Of a stretch of DNA of 64,000 bases, positions 9,986 through 20,945 are shown piece by piece; position 1 is the stretch's first letter, and every line of letters starts with the position of its first letter. A program made the translations under genes and the position numbers. The notes beneath the pieces are model-generated. The model was not told the DNA's origin. It did not search any database and saw nothing but the letters and a program-made list of their open reading frames with translations. This stretch comes from Aquarana catesbeiana (Eukaryota; Chordata; Amphibia; Anura; Ranidae), in NCBI RefSeq assembly GCF_042186555.1, contig NC_133328.1, forward strand, positions 615,769,744-615,833,743. Direction: 5' to 3'.

Positions 9986-10408
9986 TGCCCTGTACACACG
10001 ACAGGATTTTCCGACAACAAATGTTGGATGTGAGCTTGTTGTCGGAAAGTTCGACCGTGTGTAGGCTCCATAGAAAATTTGTTGTGGAAATTTCCGCCAA
10101 CAAATGTTTGTGAGCAGGTTCTCAAATTTTTGCGACAACAAAACTTGTCGGAAATTCCGATCGTGTGTACATAAGTCCAACGCACAAAAGTCCACGCATG
10201 CTCGGAATCAAGCAGAAGAGCCGCCCTGGCTATTGAACTTAATTTTTCTCGGCTCGTCGTGTGTGTTGTGCGTCATCGAGTTCTTGACGTTCGGAATTTC
10301 CGACAACATTTGTGTGACTGTGTGTATGCAAGACAAGTTTGAGCCAACATCCTTCGGAAAAAAATCCACGGTTTAGTTGTCAGAAAATCCTATCGTGTGT
10401 ACAGGGCA
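9986..10408. mobile_element. PIF/Harbinger-type MITE
   Basis: Ends are TGCCCTGTACACACGA and the inverse TCGTGTGTACAGGGCA. The element is 423 bp and flanked by TAA on the left and TTG on the right; sister copies have exact TTA or TAA duplications. Internal repeats of the CCGACAACAA type give it a strongly palindromic fold. No coding capacity. Confidence 0.85.
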
Positions 10409-10556
10409 TTGGAGTAACTGTACAGACACATGACTTCATATAGTAAACTGTAGTAGCAATTACCAGTGGAAAATAGATGCAAAAATGAATTACCAAAAAC
10501 ATAAAATCACACATTCGTTAAATTACATATATGATAAGTGATCTGTTCAGTTAAAC

Positions 10557-10713
10557 CAGGGCTCTCAAACTGGCGGCCCTCCAGCTGTTGCTAAACTACA
10601 AGTCCCATGAGGCCTTGCAAGGCTGACAATTACAAGCATGACTCCCACAGGCAGAGGCATGATGGGACTTGTAGTTCCACAGCAGCTGGAGGGCCACCAG
10701 TTTGAGACCCCTG
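10557..10713. mobile_element. 157-bp hAT MITE with perfect target duplication
   Basis: The ends are CAGGGCTCTCAAACTGGCGG and the inverse, ending GTTTGAGACCCCTG. Both sides carry the 8-bp duplication AGTTAAAC (10549-10556 and 10714-10721), diagnostic of hAT. A related copy with a 7/8 duplication lies at 32719-32846. Confidence 0.95.
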
Positions 10714-10732
10714 AGTTAAACCATACAGCCTT

Positions 10733-10830
10733 GTCCCGGACAAGCCCCCAACCCAAGACAAGCTACAGTCTGATCCCGGACAAGCCCCCAACTCAACACA
10801 AGCTACAGTCTGATCCCGGACAAGCCCCCA
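10733..10830 (+). repeat. Three-copy tandem repeat, ~46 bp unit
   Basis: Units contain CCCGGACAAGCCCCCAA followed by ACAAGCTACAGTCTGAT. The array directly follows the hAT MITE. It has no coding meaning that I can support. Confidence 0.85.
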
Positions 10831-11184
10831 ATGTAAGACCAGATAATGATATAACACCAGCACACTGACATGGTTGCTCTTGTGTTTTGCCCTCTTATAA
10901 GCATGTTTACAATTTTAAGTTGACAGCACCGTGCAAAGACATAGAACTCTGATGTGCTAAAAGTGCTTCCAGATTTAACTGTAAGTTAAAGTATATACTC
11001 AGTAAATGCATGTTCTAAATTATTATATGTGCAGGCAAAACACAGGTTCATTTTATAAGATAAATATTCATGCAACATCTAAGTCCAATCCCCACCATAA
11101 ACCCTTCCCTATCCAATGTATACCCCCAACACTTACATCAGATCAGCTAGTGACCACGGCTAAACTGAGACCTATGTCAGGCTG
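10831..11184. other. Unassigned sequence
   Basis: No exon, RNA or repeat boundary recognised. Confidence 0.3.
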
Positions 11185-11372
11185 GGTGGTACCAGGGCCG
11201 TCTTTTTGCATGGGCACGCTGGGCAGTTGCCCAGGGGCCCCACTTGCCTGGGGGGCCCCACCTGGCCAGCGACCCCAGCCAGGGCCAGACTGGCCTACTG
11301 GGATACCGGGAAATTTCCCGGTAGGCCGCCTGCCCTGGGGCCGCTTTGAGTGCTCCGCTCTTTCCCTCTCTC

Positions 11373-11575
11373 CTCCTCCTGTGTATCATGGAGCTGGCTG
11401 GGTCTGTGTTCGGCGGCCGTGCTGTAACAAGGTCCCGCCCCCCTAGACCGACTTATGTAATAGTAGATTGAATCAGTGTTCCGCCTTTCACATAAGCCGG
11501 CCTAGGGGGGAAGGACCTTGTTACAGCGTGGCCGCCGAACACAGACCCAGCCAGCTCCGTGATACACAGGAGGAG
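11373..11575. repeat. Hairpin with ~86-bp arms
   Basis: Bases 11373-11458 and 11490-11575 are reverse complements with only a few mismatches, separated by a loop of about 31 bp. Such near-perfect arms usually mean recent formation or continuing gene conversion. Confidence 0.9.
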
Positions 11576-11599
11576 ATGCCCGCTGTGTGTGTTACCAGG

Positions 11600-12090
11600 C
11601 GATGGTGAGTCTGTATTAATTGGCACAGTGATGCTGTATTTATGGGCACAGTGAGGGTGCAATTGTGGGCACAGTGAGACTGCATTCATGGGCACAGTGA
11701 GGCTGTAATGGTGGGCACAGTTAGGGTGCAATGGTGGGCACAGTGAAGCTGAAATGGTGGGCACAGTGAGGCTGCATTCACGGGCACGGTGAGGCTGCAA
11801 TGGTGGGCACAGTGAGGCTGCATTCATGGGCACAGTGAGGTTGCAATGGTGGGCACAGTGAGGCTGCATTCACGGGCACAGTGAGACTGCATTCATGAGC
11901 ACAGCAAGGCTGCAATGGCAGGCACAGTGAGGCTGCATTCATGGGCACAGTGAGGCTGCAATGGTGGGTACAGTGAGGCTGCATTCACGGGCACAGTGAG
12001 GCTGCAATAGTGGGCACAGTGAGGCTGCATTCATGGACACAGTGAGGCTGCATTTGATGGGCACAGTGAGGCTGCATTTGATGGGCAATC
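11600..12090. repeat. 23-bp minisatellite
   Basis: Units alternate between a GAGGCTGCAATGGTGGGCAC form and a GAGGCTGCATTCATGGGCAC form, each followed by AGT. There are about 20 copies. The frames that read through it as Cys/His-rich proteins are an effect of the repeat. Confidence 0.93.
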
Positions 12091-12608
12091 GTGCGTGATT
12101 GTGTAGACAGGGCCCAGTGCACTGTATTGCCCGGGAGCCTATAATGCTCTTAAGATGGCACTGGGTGGTGCTTTAATATTTTCAATCATCTGGCAGGCCC
12201 CTTGCATTGCACCTTTTCTTGCCTCCACTGTGCGGACACTCATATTTTAGTGTTAGGACCACAGATACCAGGGTGCCGTGACGAGGCTCTGTGGCTTACG
12301 CATGCGTTTGTAAATGCGTGCGGTAGAGGTCGACCGATATATCGGCCGATATTTGGTGTTTTTTACTTAATGGGCATCGGCCGATTGTGCTGATTAAAAA
12401 GGTCGATATAACTTCAGCCCGACTTGCAAATGACTTCTGTAATAGAAGTCAATACAAGTTGCCTGTATTCTCCTGTGAAGCTACTTCCCTCCTCCTCTGG
12501 GCAGCCTGCCAAATCTGATAAAAAGAACCTGAAGGATATAATGTTTACACTTATGAATGAACTGAGCTCTGTGTGTAGAAGCTCTCAGTTTAACCATTTA
12601 AAGACTTA

Positions 12609-13002
12609 GGCCTCTTTCACACGGGGCAGATCAGTCATGATCCGCCCCGTGAACACACGCTGGCTCAGCGGGGATCGCTCCGCCGATCCCCGCTGAGCAG
12701 GAAGATGACAGGTGCATCGCTGCACGCTGTGCAGCGACGGACCTGTCGGAGCGCCGCTCTCCCCTATGGGGGGATCGGATGATGACGGTCCGTAGTGTCC
12801 GTCGTCATCCGATCCGATCCGAAAACGGAGGGAAAAGTAGGTTTTTCCTCCGTTACACTTTTCGGATCGGAGCGGGGTCGGATGTCAGCGGACATGTCAC
12901 CGCTGACATCCGACGCTCCATAGGGATGACTGTATGTCCGTTTTTCATCCGAAAACGGATGGATGAAAAACGGACATACGGATCATCCGTGTGAAAGAGG
13001 CC
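12609..13002. mobile_element. 394-bp Harbinger-like MITE
   Basis: The ends are GGCCTCTTTCACACGG and its inverse, flanked by TTA on the left and TAA on the right. It is the same family, opposite orientation, as 54983-55375, which has a perfect TAA duplication. It contains long inner palindromes around GATCGGATGATGACG. No coding capacity. Confidence 0.85.
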
Positions 13003-13165
13003 TAAATCTTTTCTGACATTTGTTGCTTACAAGTAAAAATCCTGTATTTTCTGCTAGAAAATCACTTAGAACCCCCAAACATTATAAATATTTTTTTTAG
13101 CAGAGACCCTAGGGAATAAAATAGCGGTTGTTGCAATATTTTATGTCACATGGTATTTGCGCAGC

Positions 13166-13536
13166 GGTCTTTCAAACGCAATTTAAAAAAAAAAAAAAAA
13201 TACACTAATAAATTTAAAAAAAAACTAAGCAGTAAAGTTAGCCCATTTTTTTTCTTCCAAAAGTTTTGATTACCTGTTTTTGTGTATTTATTTTCAAGAT
13301 ATATATTTTTTTTTCTAATCTAAATTCTACATACAAGTGAACTGCTTGGAGGTCTTTCAAACGCAATTTAAAAAAAAAAAAAAAATACACTAATAAATTT
13401 AAAAAAAAACTAAGCAGTAAAGTTAGCCCATTTTTTTTCTTCCAAAAGTTTTGATTACCTGTTTTTGTGTATTTATTTTCAAGATATATATTTTTTTTTT
13501 CTAATCTAAATTCTACATACAAGTGAACTGCTTGGA
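13166..13536 (+). repeat. 185-bp tandem duplication
   Basis: Copies 13166-13350 and 13351-13536 are nearly identical over their whole length, including the A-run lengths; one T-run differs by a base. This is either a recent tandem duplication or an assembly error. Confidence 0.95.
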
Positions 13537-13590
13537 GGTTTGTTTTGTTTAATAAATGTTTAAATGTAAAAAAATTTCTGTATCACTTAA

Positions 13591-13987
13591 GGTTACTTTC
13601 ACACTGGAGCGGGCATGCGTTGACGGTAAAACGCTGCTAGTTTTAGTGGCGCTTTACTGTCATTTTAGCGGCGCTATTCGGCTGCTAGCGGGGCGCTTAT
13701 AACCCAGCTAGCAGCCGAGGAAGGTGTTAAATGCGCCGCTGCCGAAACGCTTTGCAGGCGCTTTGGCAGAGGTGCGCATTCATTTTAATGGGCAGGAGTG
13801 GTGGTATACACCGCTCCAAAGATGCTGCTTGCAGGACTTTTTTTTAACATCCTGCCAGCGCATCGCCTCAGTGTGAAAGCACTCGGGCTTTCACACTGAG
13901 ACTGCAGGGAAACCGTTTTACAGGCACTTTACAAGCGCTATTTTTAGCCCAAAAGCGCCTGAAAAACGCCCCAGTGTGAAAGGGGTC
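13591..13987. mobile_element. 397-bp Harbinger-like MITE (second family)
   Basis: The ends are GGTTACTTTCACACTGGAGC and the inverse of GACCCCTTTCACACTGGGGC, with TAA on both sides (13588-13590 and 13988-13990). Fragments of the same family occur at 63115-63432. Confidence 0.85.
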
Positions 13988-14014
13988 TAACTGTTAAATT
14001 TTATGAGATGAAGG

Positions 14015-14045
<31 letters not shown>

Positions 14046-14164
14046 TCGACCTAATATATCGGCCCAAAAAAATCGGCATCACATATCGGCCATCGGCCAC
14101 CGCGATTTCTAAATATCGGCATCGGCCAGAGAAAAACCCATATCGGTCGACCTCTAGCGTGCGG

Positions 14165-14849
14165 ACTAAATCCCTATTTTTAACACATACTGTTAGACAG
14201 GTTAATTTGGTTGTCTGCAAGCTGGTTGGTAAGTAGGCTTGGGTTTTTTTCCTGGGCATTCCCCAGACTTTGTTGTTACCGTTTCTTGCTACAGCATACT
14301 TGACAGTCTATCTTCTTGTAAGCTTGTAGGGTGACCTTCTGTTCTGAGGTCACTGGTATAGCTCCAATAGCTCAAACTCCATTACATATGGAGAAAACTT
14401 GTGATGTCATCCTGAATAAAAGTAACTAGGCTTCACTACTGCCGTCAGTCATCTTAGCAGACTTCTTCAATAAAACTGTGCAAGGAGCAAAGTGATACGC
14501 TCATAAATCAATACTCCAAGTTACCAATCAGAATGCATCAAGTATCAGTTTGGATTCTGTAAAGTGCAAGCTTTCTGGGTGCTACCACACTTTGCACCTA
14601 ATGTTCTGCTCCTTGTTTACTGAATTTGCCTGCCAATCCATCAGGGGTTGTGAGTCAAAGTATGCATATTGGTATGGTATGGTATGGTATGCATATTACC
14701 TATAATCTATAATAAAATAATACAGTTCCATCAAAACCATCTCCCTTAGGCTGTATCAAAAACTTCTTGCAGTAACTGCCTCTTTTCATTCTCCTCTGAT
14801 CTGATGAAGGAGGTGGGTATGTCAAAGTAATGCAGATTTTTCCTTAGAA
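14165..14849. other. Unassigned sequence with a (GGTAT)n run
   Basis: A short pentanucleotide run, four to five GGTAT units, lies at about 14671-14691. The rest has no recognisable gene or element end. Confidence 0.4.
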
Positions 14850-15330
14850 GAAGTTAAGCTGAACCTCAACGTCATCTTTAATCTTAGACAGTTGTACAGG
14901 CTCCTCACTAGTTCTGAAATTGCTTACTATGATTTCACTGTGAGCTTTTCTCAATGTGCACTCATCACTTTTCCCGATGTGCACAAATCAGATAGAGCCC
15001 ACCTCAATTGCATGCTGGAGGATGTCCAACATCTTCTAACCCTTTTCTCCCCAACCTAAGTGATCCTGATTTGCCCTTTCATTCATTAGATCTCAGTTCT
15101 TTCAATCACAAAGGCTTAGCATCACATGTGGTTGGGCCTGACCTAGGGTATGTAAATTCCCACTCCTTCAGACCGACATCTGCCCATCAAGGCATTTTGA
15201 TATCTGCATAACTCCTCCCAATAGCAAACCCATTGCTTACATCTGGGCTGAGGGCTCTGGAGAAGAAGACTGGGGTAGGGTGCTGTGGTGTTTTTAGGAA
15301 GCCATGTACAGCATCCTGCTTACCCTTCCC
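14850..15330 (+). repeat. Dispersed repeat, copy 1
   Basis: It matches 32120-32595 over nearly its whole length with roughly 75-80% identity by eye, from a TACAGGCTCCTC-like start through AGATAGAGCCC and TGCATAACTCCTCCCAA to a CCACCAGCCATGACC right side. No coding frame is shared by the two copies. The class is unknown. Confidence 0.75.
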
Positions 15331-15735
15331 ACCAGCCATGACCAGCCACCTCCTACTCTCAAGCTCTCTCGTCTCCTCCTCTCATGCTCGTGTCCAGAAT
15401 TTCTCCAGAGCCTCTCTCATCCTCTGGAACTCGCTACCTCCACCGGTCCGGCTATCCCCTACTCTTGCTACCTTCAGGCGATCCCTGAAAACTCATCTCT
15501 TTAGGAAAGCCTATCACGTCTCCAACTGATCTTCTACCACTTCCATCAGATCATTCGCCACAGTTACAACCTTTTGTACCACCTGCCCCACCCTATTAGA
15601 TTGTAAGCTCTTCTGAGCAGGGCCCTCTTAATCCTCTTTTATTTTATTGTATTATAACTGTATTGTCTCCCTTTCATATTGTAAAGCACTGCGTAAACTG
15701 TTGGCGCTATATAAATCCTGTATAATATAATAATA
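15331..15735 (+). pseudogene. CR1/L2-type LINE, 3' terminal fragment
   Basis: The frame reads QNFSRASLILWNSLPPPVRL and then FRRSLKTHLFRKAYHVSN-stop. This is the conserved C-terminal block (WNSLP, then LKTHLF) of CR1/L2/Rex-like ORF2 proteins. A 3' UTR follows with ATTGTAAAGCACTGCG and GCGCTATATAAAT, ending in ATA-rich short repeats, the usual end of this LINE type. Everything upstream, including RT and endonuclease, is missing, so it is a 5'-truncated dead copy. Confidence 0.85.
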
Positions 15736-16530
15736 AAATAATGACCTGCAAGCATTTTAAAGAGAGGCACAGAGACCCAATGATGATATCATCAGTTCTA
15801 AAATAAAGTCTGTAATAAAATTGGAAAGGTTTATCTAAAAATATCCTTAGCATGTTGATGGAGGTGGGGAGGAACCAGGGTAGGTAATGAATAAGCAGAT
15901 TAAAAGTCAATGCTAACATGTCAGAAGGTTCTGATACACCCAAGGAAGAGGGGGCACGTCTATGAACCTAAGGGACACCCTGTCAGTAAAGCTCCACCCA
16001 GTGTTCATAGAAATTAGCCAGTCCTCCTGCAACACCTGCAAACCATATTTACAAATGCTGAAAAAAGCAATTTGGAGATGTATTTGCAGTTTTGCAAGCA
16101 TGCATATTTTTTCCTAATATTTAGCAGAGATTGCATTAAAGATTAAAAAAAAAAGATGTGCTTTAAGTTCTTCTCTACACGTTCACAGGCAGCACTGTGG
16201 AGAAAGTCTACAACCCGGGGAATAACTACAAATCATGGGGCCCCCTAGCAAAATTCTGATGTGGCTCTGTGGCTAACTCAATGTGTAGCAGCTGGCAGTG
16301 TCAACTGAGACAACGCGTTTCATTGATCTTAACCTAAAGTATGCCTAAATCAAGGGCAGGCAACAGGAGAGCTGTCAGCATAGTCAGTACACTACGAAAG
16401 GACCAGTGCTTTGGATAAACAGTAAAGCTGCAGTAGCAATAATAATAATAACCATAATGATTTTTTATATTATAACAAAATGATTATTGCTCCAGCACAC
16501 AATTATTCTATGACCCTGTTAAATGCTTCT
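15736..16530. other. Unassigned sequence
   Basis: A short ATAATA run occurs at about 16438-16452. No exon, RNA gene or element end is recognised. Confidence 0.3.
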
Positions 16531-17598
16531 TTAACTGCTTGCCGCCCGCCCACCGTCAAATGATGGCGGGGCGGTGTGGCTCTCGTTCTGGGATGCCGTC
16601 ATATGACGGCATCCCAGAACGGCTGCTCTCGTGCGCCCGTGGGGGAGCGCAGTGCAGCGATCGCAGCCGTGCCATGTCGCTAGGACACGGCACAACCCCA
16701 ATCTCTGTAAAGACCCGCTTCTGCGGCTCTTTAACCATGTGATCGTCTGTGTCCAATCACAGCCAGTCACATGTAAACACGGAGATGCCGGTAATCGGCT
16801 CTGATCATCAGTGCCCTGATTACAATATAGCCATATAGTGTCACCAATCCGTGCCGACCATTGCCCACCAATGCCAGCAATCAGTGCCCACCAGTGGCAG
16901 CAATCAGTGCCCACCACTTCCCACAAGTGCCAACAATCAGTACCCATTAGCGATGCCAGTCAGTGCTGGCTATTAGTGCCGTCTATCAGTGCTGCCCATC
17001 ACTGCTGTCGATCAATGCCCATCAGTGTCACCCATCAGTACCACCCATCAATGCCCATCATTACCACCCATCAATGCCCATCAGTGCTCATCAGTACCGC
17101 CTATCCTTGCCGCCTATCAGTGCCCACCAGTGCTGCCCACCAGTGCCACATATCAGTGCCCTTAAGTGCGGCATATTAGTGCCTCCTCATCAGTGCCACC
17201 TAATCAGTGCCCATAAGTGCCGCCTCATCAGTGCCCATAAGTGCCACCTCATCAATGCCCATCAGTTCAGCCTATCACTGCCCATCAGTGCCGCCTCATC
17301 AGCGCACATCAGTGAAGGCAAAAAATTACTTCGTTACAAAATTTACTGACAGAAATTTTTTTTTTTAAATGCCATTTTCTAAATTTTAGGTCTTTTTTTT
17401 TTGTAAAAAATTAAAAAACCAAGCAGCGATTAAAAACCACCAAAAGAAAGCTCTATTTGTGTGAAGAAAATTATAAACAATTTGTTTGGTTACAGTGTAG
17501 CACGACGCGCAATTGTCATTCAAAGTGCGACAGCGCTGAAAGCTGAAACATGGCTTGGGCAGGAAGGGGGTGTAAGTGCCCTGTTGGCAAGTGGTTAA
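16531..17598. mobile_element. TTAA-flanked non-autonomous element, copy A
   Basis: TTAA lies at each end (16531-16534 and 17595-17598). The termini are CTGCTTGCCGCC and the inverse GGCAAGTGG. Two further copies (33227-34118 and 61359-62301) also sit exactly between TTAA sites. TTAA targets are used by piggyBac and Kolobok transposases. The interior holds a decayed array of CAGTGCCCATCAGTGCC-like units at 16850-17320. No transposase. Confidence 0.8.
16850..17320. repeat. Decayed minisatellite (CAGTGCC-type units)
   Basis: Irregular units of about 10-22 bp built on CAGTGCC, CATCAGTG and CACC. The homologous position in copy B (33560-33880) carries the same kind of array. Confidence 0.85.
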
Positions 17599-17639
17599 TC
17601 TACAAACGTCAGCTGTCCTTTAAGGTTTTAGAAGACTTG

Positions 17640-18779
17640 AAACTCTGGGATCTGTAAGGCATACACAAGTAAAGAAATCTCACTTCCGTTTGTATTAATG
17701 TGTTCTGTTCCCCAGTAAATAAAGTACATTTTGTACTTTTTATGGTCTTCCTATGTGTCATCTAAGGCTAACTGTGAGCATTTTCCCAGATTCTTATTAA
17801 TATGTTCTGTTCCACAGGGCACAACCTACATGTAGTATTTTGTCTGATCTTCCTATGTGCTATCTAAGGCTATCTGTGGCCTTGGATAGCCCTTCAAGGC
17901 TGTTTGACAATGCAGCTAGTAAGGAGTTGACTGGTTTGACAGATGGCACTTGTCTGTCTCTCCAAGCACTTGCCTGCTTACCTGGAGCATTTCTGTTGAT
18001 TCTTTTATTGTGTTCTGTTTCACAGGGGACAACCTACATGTAGTACTTTGTTGTCCCATTCTGCTATGTGCTATCTAAGGCTAGCTGTGAGGTCAGGCAG
18101 AGAACCCTTCCTCCCTCCACAGCCACCCAACAATGCAGCTAGCAAGGAGACAGCTGCTTTGACAGATGCCACTTCTGTCCATCTTCAAGCACTTGCCCGC
18201 TTGCCTGGAGCATTTTTGCTTGCATGCCCCCTCCAAACCCTGCATTTATTTGTGAGGCACTTTCTTCTATTTCAATGTGCTCTGGAGCTGTGAAGTCAGA
18301 CAGGGCACCCTTGGTCCTTCCATGGCTGTCCGGCTAGCAAGGAGATGGCTGCTTTGGCAAGATGGCACTTTTCTCAGTTTCCAAGCACCTGCCTTGAACA
18401 TTTTAGCTGATACACCCCCTCCCCCTGGATTCCTTGTGAGACGCTTTTCCTGGGCAAGTGCCTGGAGATGGAGAGAAGTACCGCCTGTCAAAGCAGCCAT
18501 CTCCTTGCTAGCTACATCGTCCGGCAGACTCGGGAGGGACCAAGGGTACCCTGCCTGACCTCATAGCTAGCCTTAGGTATCACGTAGGACGAAAGGACAA
18601 AGGGGACATGTACTTTGTAGAACTGCAAACTTCAGCTGTTCTTTAAATTTCTATCAGAGGAAAAACTCTGTGATTTGTGACTGCTTTAGCTATACATGGT
18701 CAAAGAAGTCATCTCACTTCAGTCATTTTATGAATGTGTTCTGTTCCCAGGGGGGTCAAAGTACATGTAGTACTTTGTC
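17640..18779. repeat. Decayed ~210-bp tandem and inverted repeats
   Basis: Units share CCTATGTGCTATCTAAGGCT, then AATGCAGCTAGTAAGGAG, then CTCCAAGCACTTGCC. Three or four direct units span 17640-18400. An inverted unit lies at 18470-18590 (GCAGCCATCTCCTTGCTAGC). The family continues at 20216-20580 beyond a hAT insertion, again with direct and inverted units. There are no conserved open frames. Confidence 0.75.
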
Positions 18780-18845
18780 CAGGGCTTTTTTTCTCAGAGA
18801 ATAGGTGCAGGAACTCCCCCTTCTGAGTCCCACCCTTGTCTCCGC

Positions 18846-19228
18846 CCCCTACCCACCTCCAAGCACCGTCCCTCGATTCCACCCCCTACCCACCTCCAAG
18901 CACCGTCCTTTGATTCCACCCCCTACCCACCTCCAAGCACCGTCCCTTGATTCCACCCCCTACCCACCTCCAAGCACCGTCCCTTGATTCCACACCCTAC
19001 CCACCTCCAAGCACCGTTCCTTGATTCCACCCCCTACCCACCTCCAAGCACCGTCCTTTGATTCCACCCCCTACCCACCTCCAAGCACTGTCCCTTAAAT
19101 CCACCCCCTACCCACCCCAAGCACCATCCCTTGATTCCACCCCCTACCCACCTCCAAGCACCGTCCCTTGATTCCACCCCCTACCCACCTCCAAGCACCG
19201 TCCCTTGATTCCAGCCCCTACCCACCTC
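18846..19228 (+). repeat. 37-bp minisatellite
   Basis: About ten units of ATTCCACCCCCTACCCACC followed by TCCAAGCACCGTCC, very uniform. Confidence 0.95.
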
Positions 19229-19319
19229 CCAGTACTGCCCCAAGTATCATTTGCTAAATAATTTGTATGGAATTTGTTCTTGTCTAATAACAAGAAAAGC
19301 AGTAAAAATAGATGCACTG

Positions 19320-20130
19320 GAGCCAGCAACAATAGACCCCACCCCAGTGATAATAGATCCTCCCAAGCAACAATAGATTCCCCTCCCACCAATAATAGAC
19401 CCCACCCCAACAACAATAGGTCCTCCCAAGCAACAAAAATTCCCCTCCCACCAATAATAGATCCCACCCCAACAACAATAGGTCCTCCCAAGCAACAAAA
19501 ATTCCCCTCCCACCAATAATAGACCCCACCCCTACAACAATAGGTCCTCCCAAGCAACAAAAATTCCCCTCCCACCAATAATAGACCCCACCCCAACAAC
19601 AATAGGTCCTCCCAAGCAACAAAAATTCCCTTCCCAGCAATAATAGACCCCACCCCAGCAACAATAGATCCCTCACACAACAATAGACTCCCCCAGCAAC
19701 AATGGTCCCCACCCCAGTAACAATAGTTCCCCCCAGCAACAATAGACCCCACCCCAGTAACAATAGTTCCCCCCAGCAACAATAGACTCCACCCCAGCAA
19801 CAATAGTTCTCCATACGACAATAGACCCCCCCCACAGAAACAATGGACCATCCCCAACAAAATACCACCCTCAGCAACAAAAGATCCACCCTAGCAACAT
19901 TAGACCCCGCCCCCAGCAGCATCAACAGATCTCACAGCGGTCAGCATTAATAGACCCTCCAGCAGCCAGCAACAATAGACCTCTCCCACAACAGTAGATC
20001 CCTACAAGCACCATAAGACCCCCCCTCCTAGCAACAACAGATCCCCCACAAGCAATAATAGACCCTCACACAAAAACAGATCCCCACCAGTGACCATAAA
20101 TCCCCCAGCAGACAGCATCAATAGACCCTC
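19320..20130. repeat. 62-bp composite minisatellite
   Basis: The 62-bp unit is made of related sub-units on a CAACAATAG or CAATAATAGA base joined by CCCCACCCCA, TCCTCCCAAG and CCCCTCCCA. It is regular at 19410-19650 and decays to the right. Long minus-strand frames rich in Leu/Gly/Cys are read-through of the repeat. Confidence 0.92.
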
Positions 20131-20215
20131 CAGCACATCCCTTGCTATTACATACATTTGGAGCTGGAGGTGCCGGAACTGCGTTCCCCCACGTTCCTGC
20201 TGAAAAAAAGCCCTG

Positions 20216-20943
20216 ACCTTTCTTCCTATGCGCTATATGAGGCTAGCTGTGAGGTCAAACAGAGAACCCCTGGTCCATGGCTGTCCGACAATACAGCTAG
20301 TAAGGAGATGACTGCTTTGACAGATGGCCCTTTTCTCCATCTCCAAGCACTTGGCCGTTGCCTAGAACATTTTCGCTGATAATCCCCTTTACATGCCCTG
20401 AATTCCTTGTGAGACACTTTTCTTCATTCATAGGGCTTGAAGACAAAAAAAAAAGCGCCACCTGTCAAAGCAGCCATCTCCTTGCTAGCTACGTTGTCAG
20501 ATGGTTGTGGAGGGAGGAGGGGTGCGCTGTCTGACCTCAGAGCTGGCCTTAGCACTGAGGAAGATGAGACAAAGTACTATATGTTTTTTTTATTTAAAAC
20601 AAACATGTTATACTAACCTGCTCTGTGCAGTGGATTTGCACAGAGCAGCCCCGATCCTCCTCTTCTTGGGTCCCTTGCCGGCGCTCCCGGCTCCTCCCTC
20701 CTGCCGAGTGCCCCCACAGCAAGCGGCCTGCTATGGGGACGCCCAAACCGAGCCGCTGTTCTGTGTGTCCATTCAGACACAGAGCCACGGCTCGGCCCCC
20801 TCTCTCTCCTTATTGGCTCACTGACTTTGATTGACAGCAGCGGGAGCCAATAACGCCTGGCTGCTGTCTCAGGCAATGAGGGAGAGTCCCGGACAGCCGA
20901 GACTTTCATGCAACATCGCTGGATCGCGATGGGGGGGCTCACA
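20216..20943. repeat. Continuation of the split repeat, then a second dispersed repeat
   Basis: Bases 20216-20580 resume the repeat of 17640-18779. Bases 20610-20943 are GC-rich with a short hairpin (GCTCTGTGCAGTGGATTTGC followed by ACAGAGC). The latter resembles dispersed repeats that I associate with ranid genomes. Nothing coding is supported. Confidence 0.5.
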
Positions 20944-20945
20944 TA

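Larger units (their letters stand above)
11193..12163. mobile_element. hAT element carrying a hairpin and a minisatellite
   Basis: The left end is CAGGGCCGTCTTTTTGCAT. The right end reads inversely CAGTGCCATCTTAAGAGCA. Flanks are GGTGGTAC (11185-11192) and GGTGGTGC (12164-12171), a 7/8 match for an 8-bp hAT duplication. Inside are an 86-bp-arm hairpin (11373-11575) and a 23-bp minisatellite (about 11600-12090). No transposase is present, so it is non-autonomous. Confidence 0.85.
12324..14156. mobile_element. hAT-like element holding two other MITEs
   Basis: The ends are TAGAGGTCGACCGATAT and the inverse ATATCGGTCGACCTCTA. Both sides carry the perfect 8-bp duplication GCGTGCGG (12316-12323 and 14157-14164). 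Without its insertions it is about 1 kb and non-coding. Nested inside are MITEs at 12609-13002 and 13591-13987 and a tandem duplication at 13166-13536. Confidence 0.93.
18780..20215. mobile_element. hAT element carrying two minisatellites
   Basis: The left end is CAGGGCTTTTTTTCTCAG. The right end reads inversely CAGGGCTTTTTTTCAGCAGG. Flanks ACTTTGTC and ACCTTTCT match only partly, but the surrounding repeat resumes on both sides, which proves an insertion. Inside are a 37-bp array (18846-19228) and a 62-bp array (about 19320-20130). No transposase. Confidence 0.82.

Noticed and set aside
19144..19925. Two long minus-strand frames rich in Leu, Gly and Cys
   Set aside because: They are read-through of the 37- and 62-bp minisatellites; no start context or domain.
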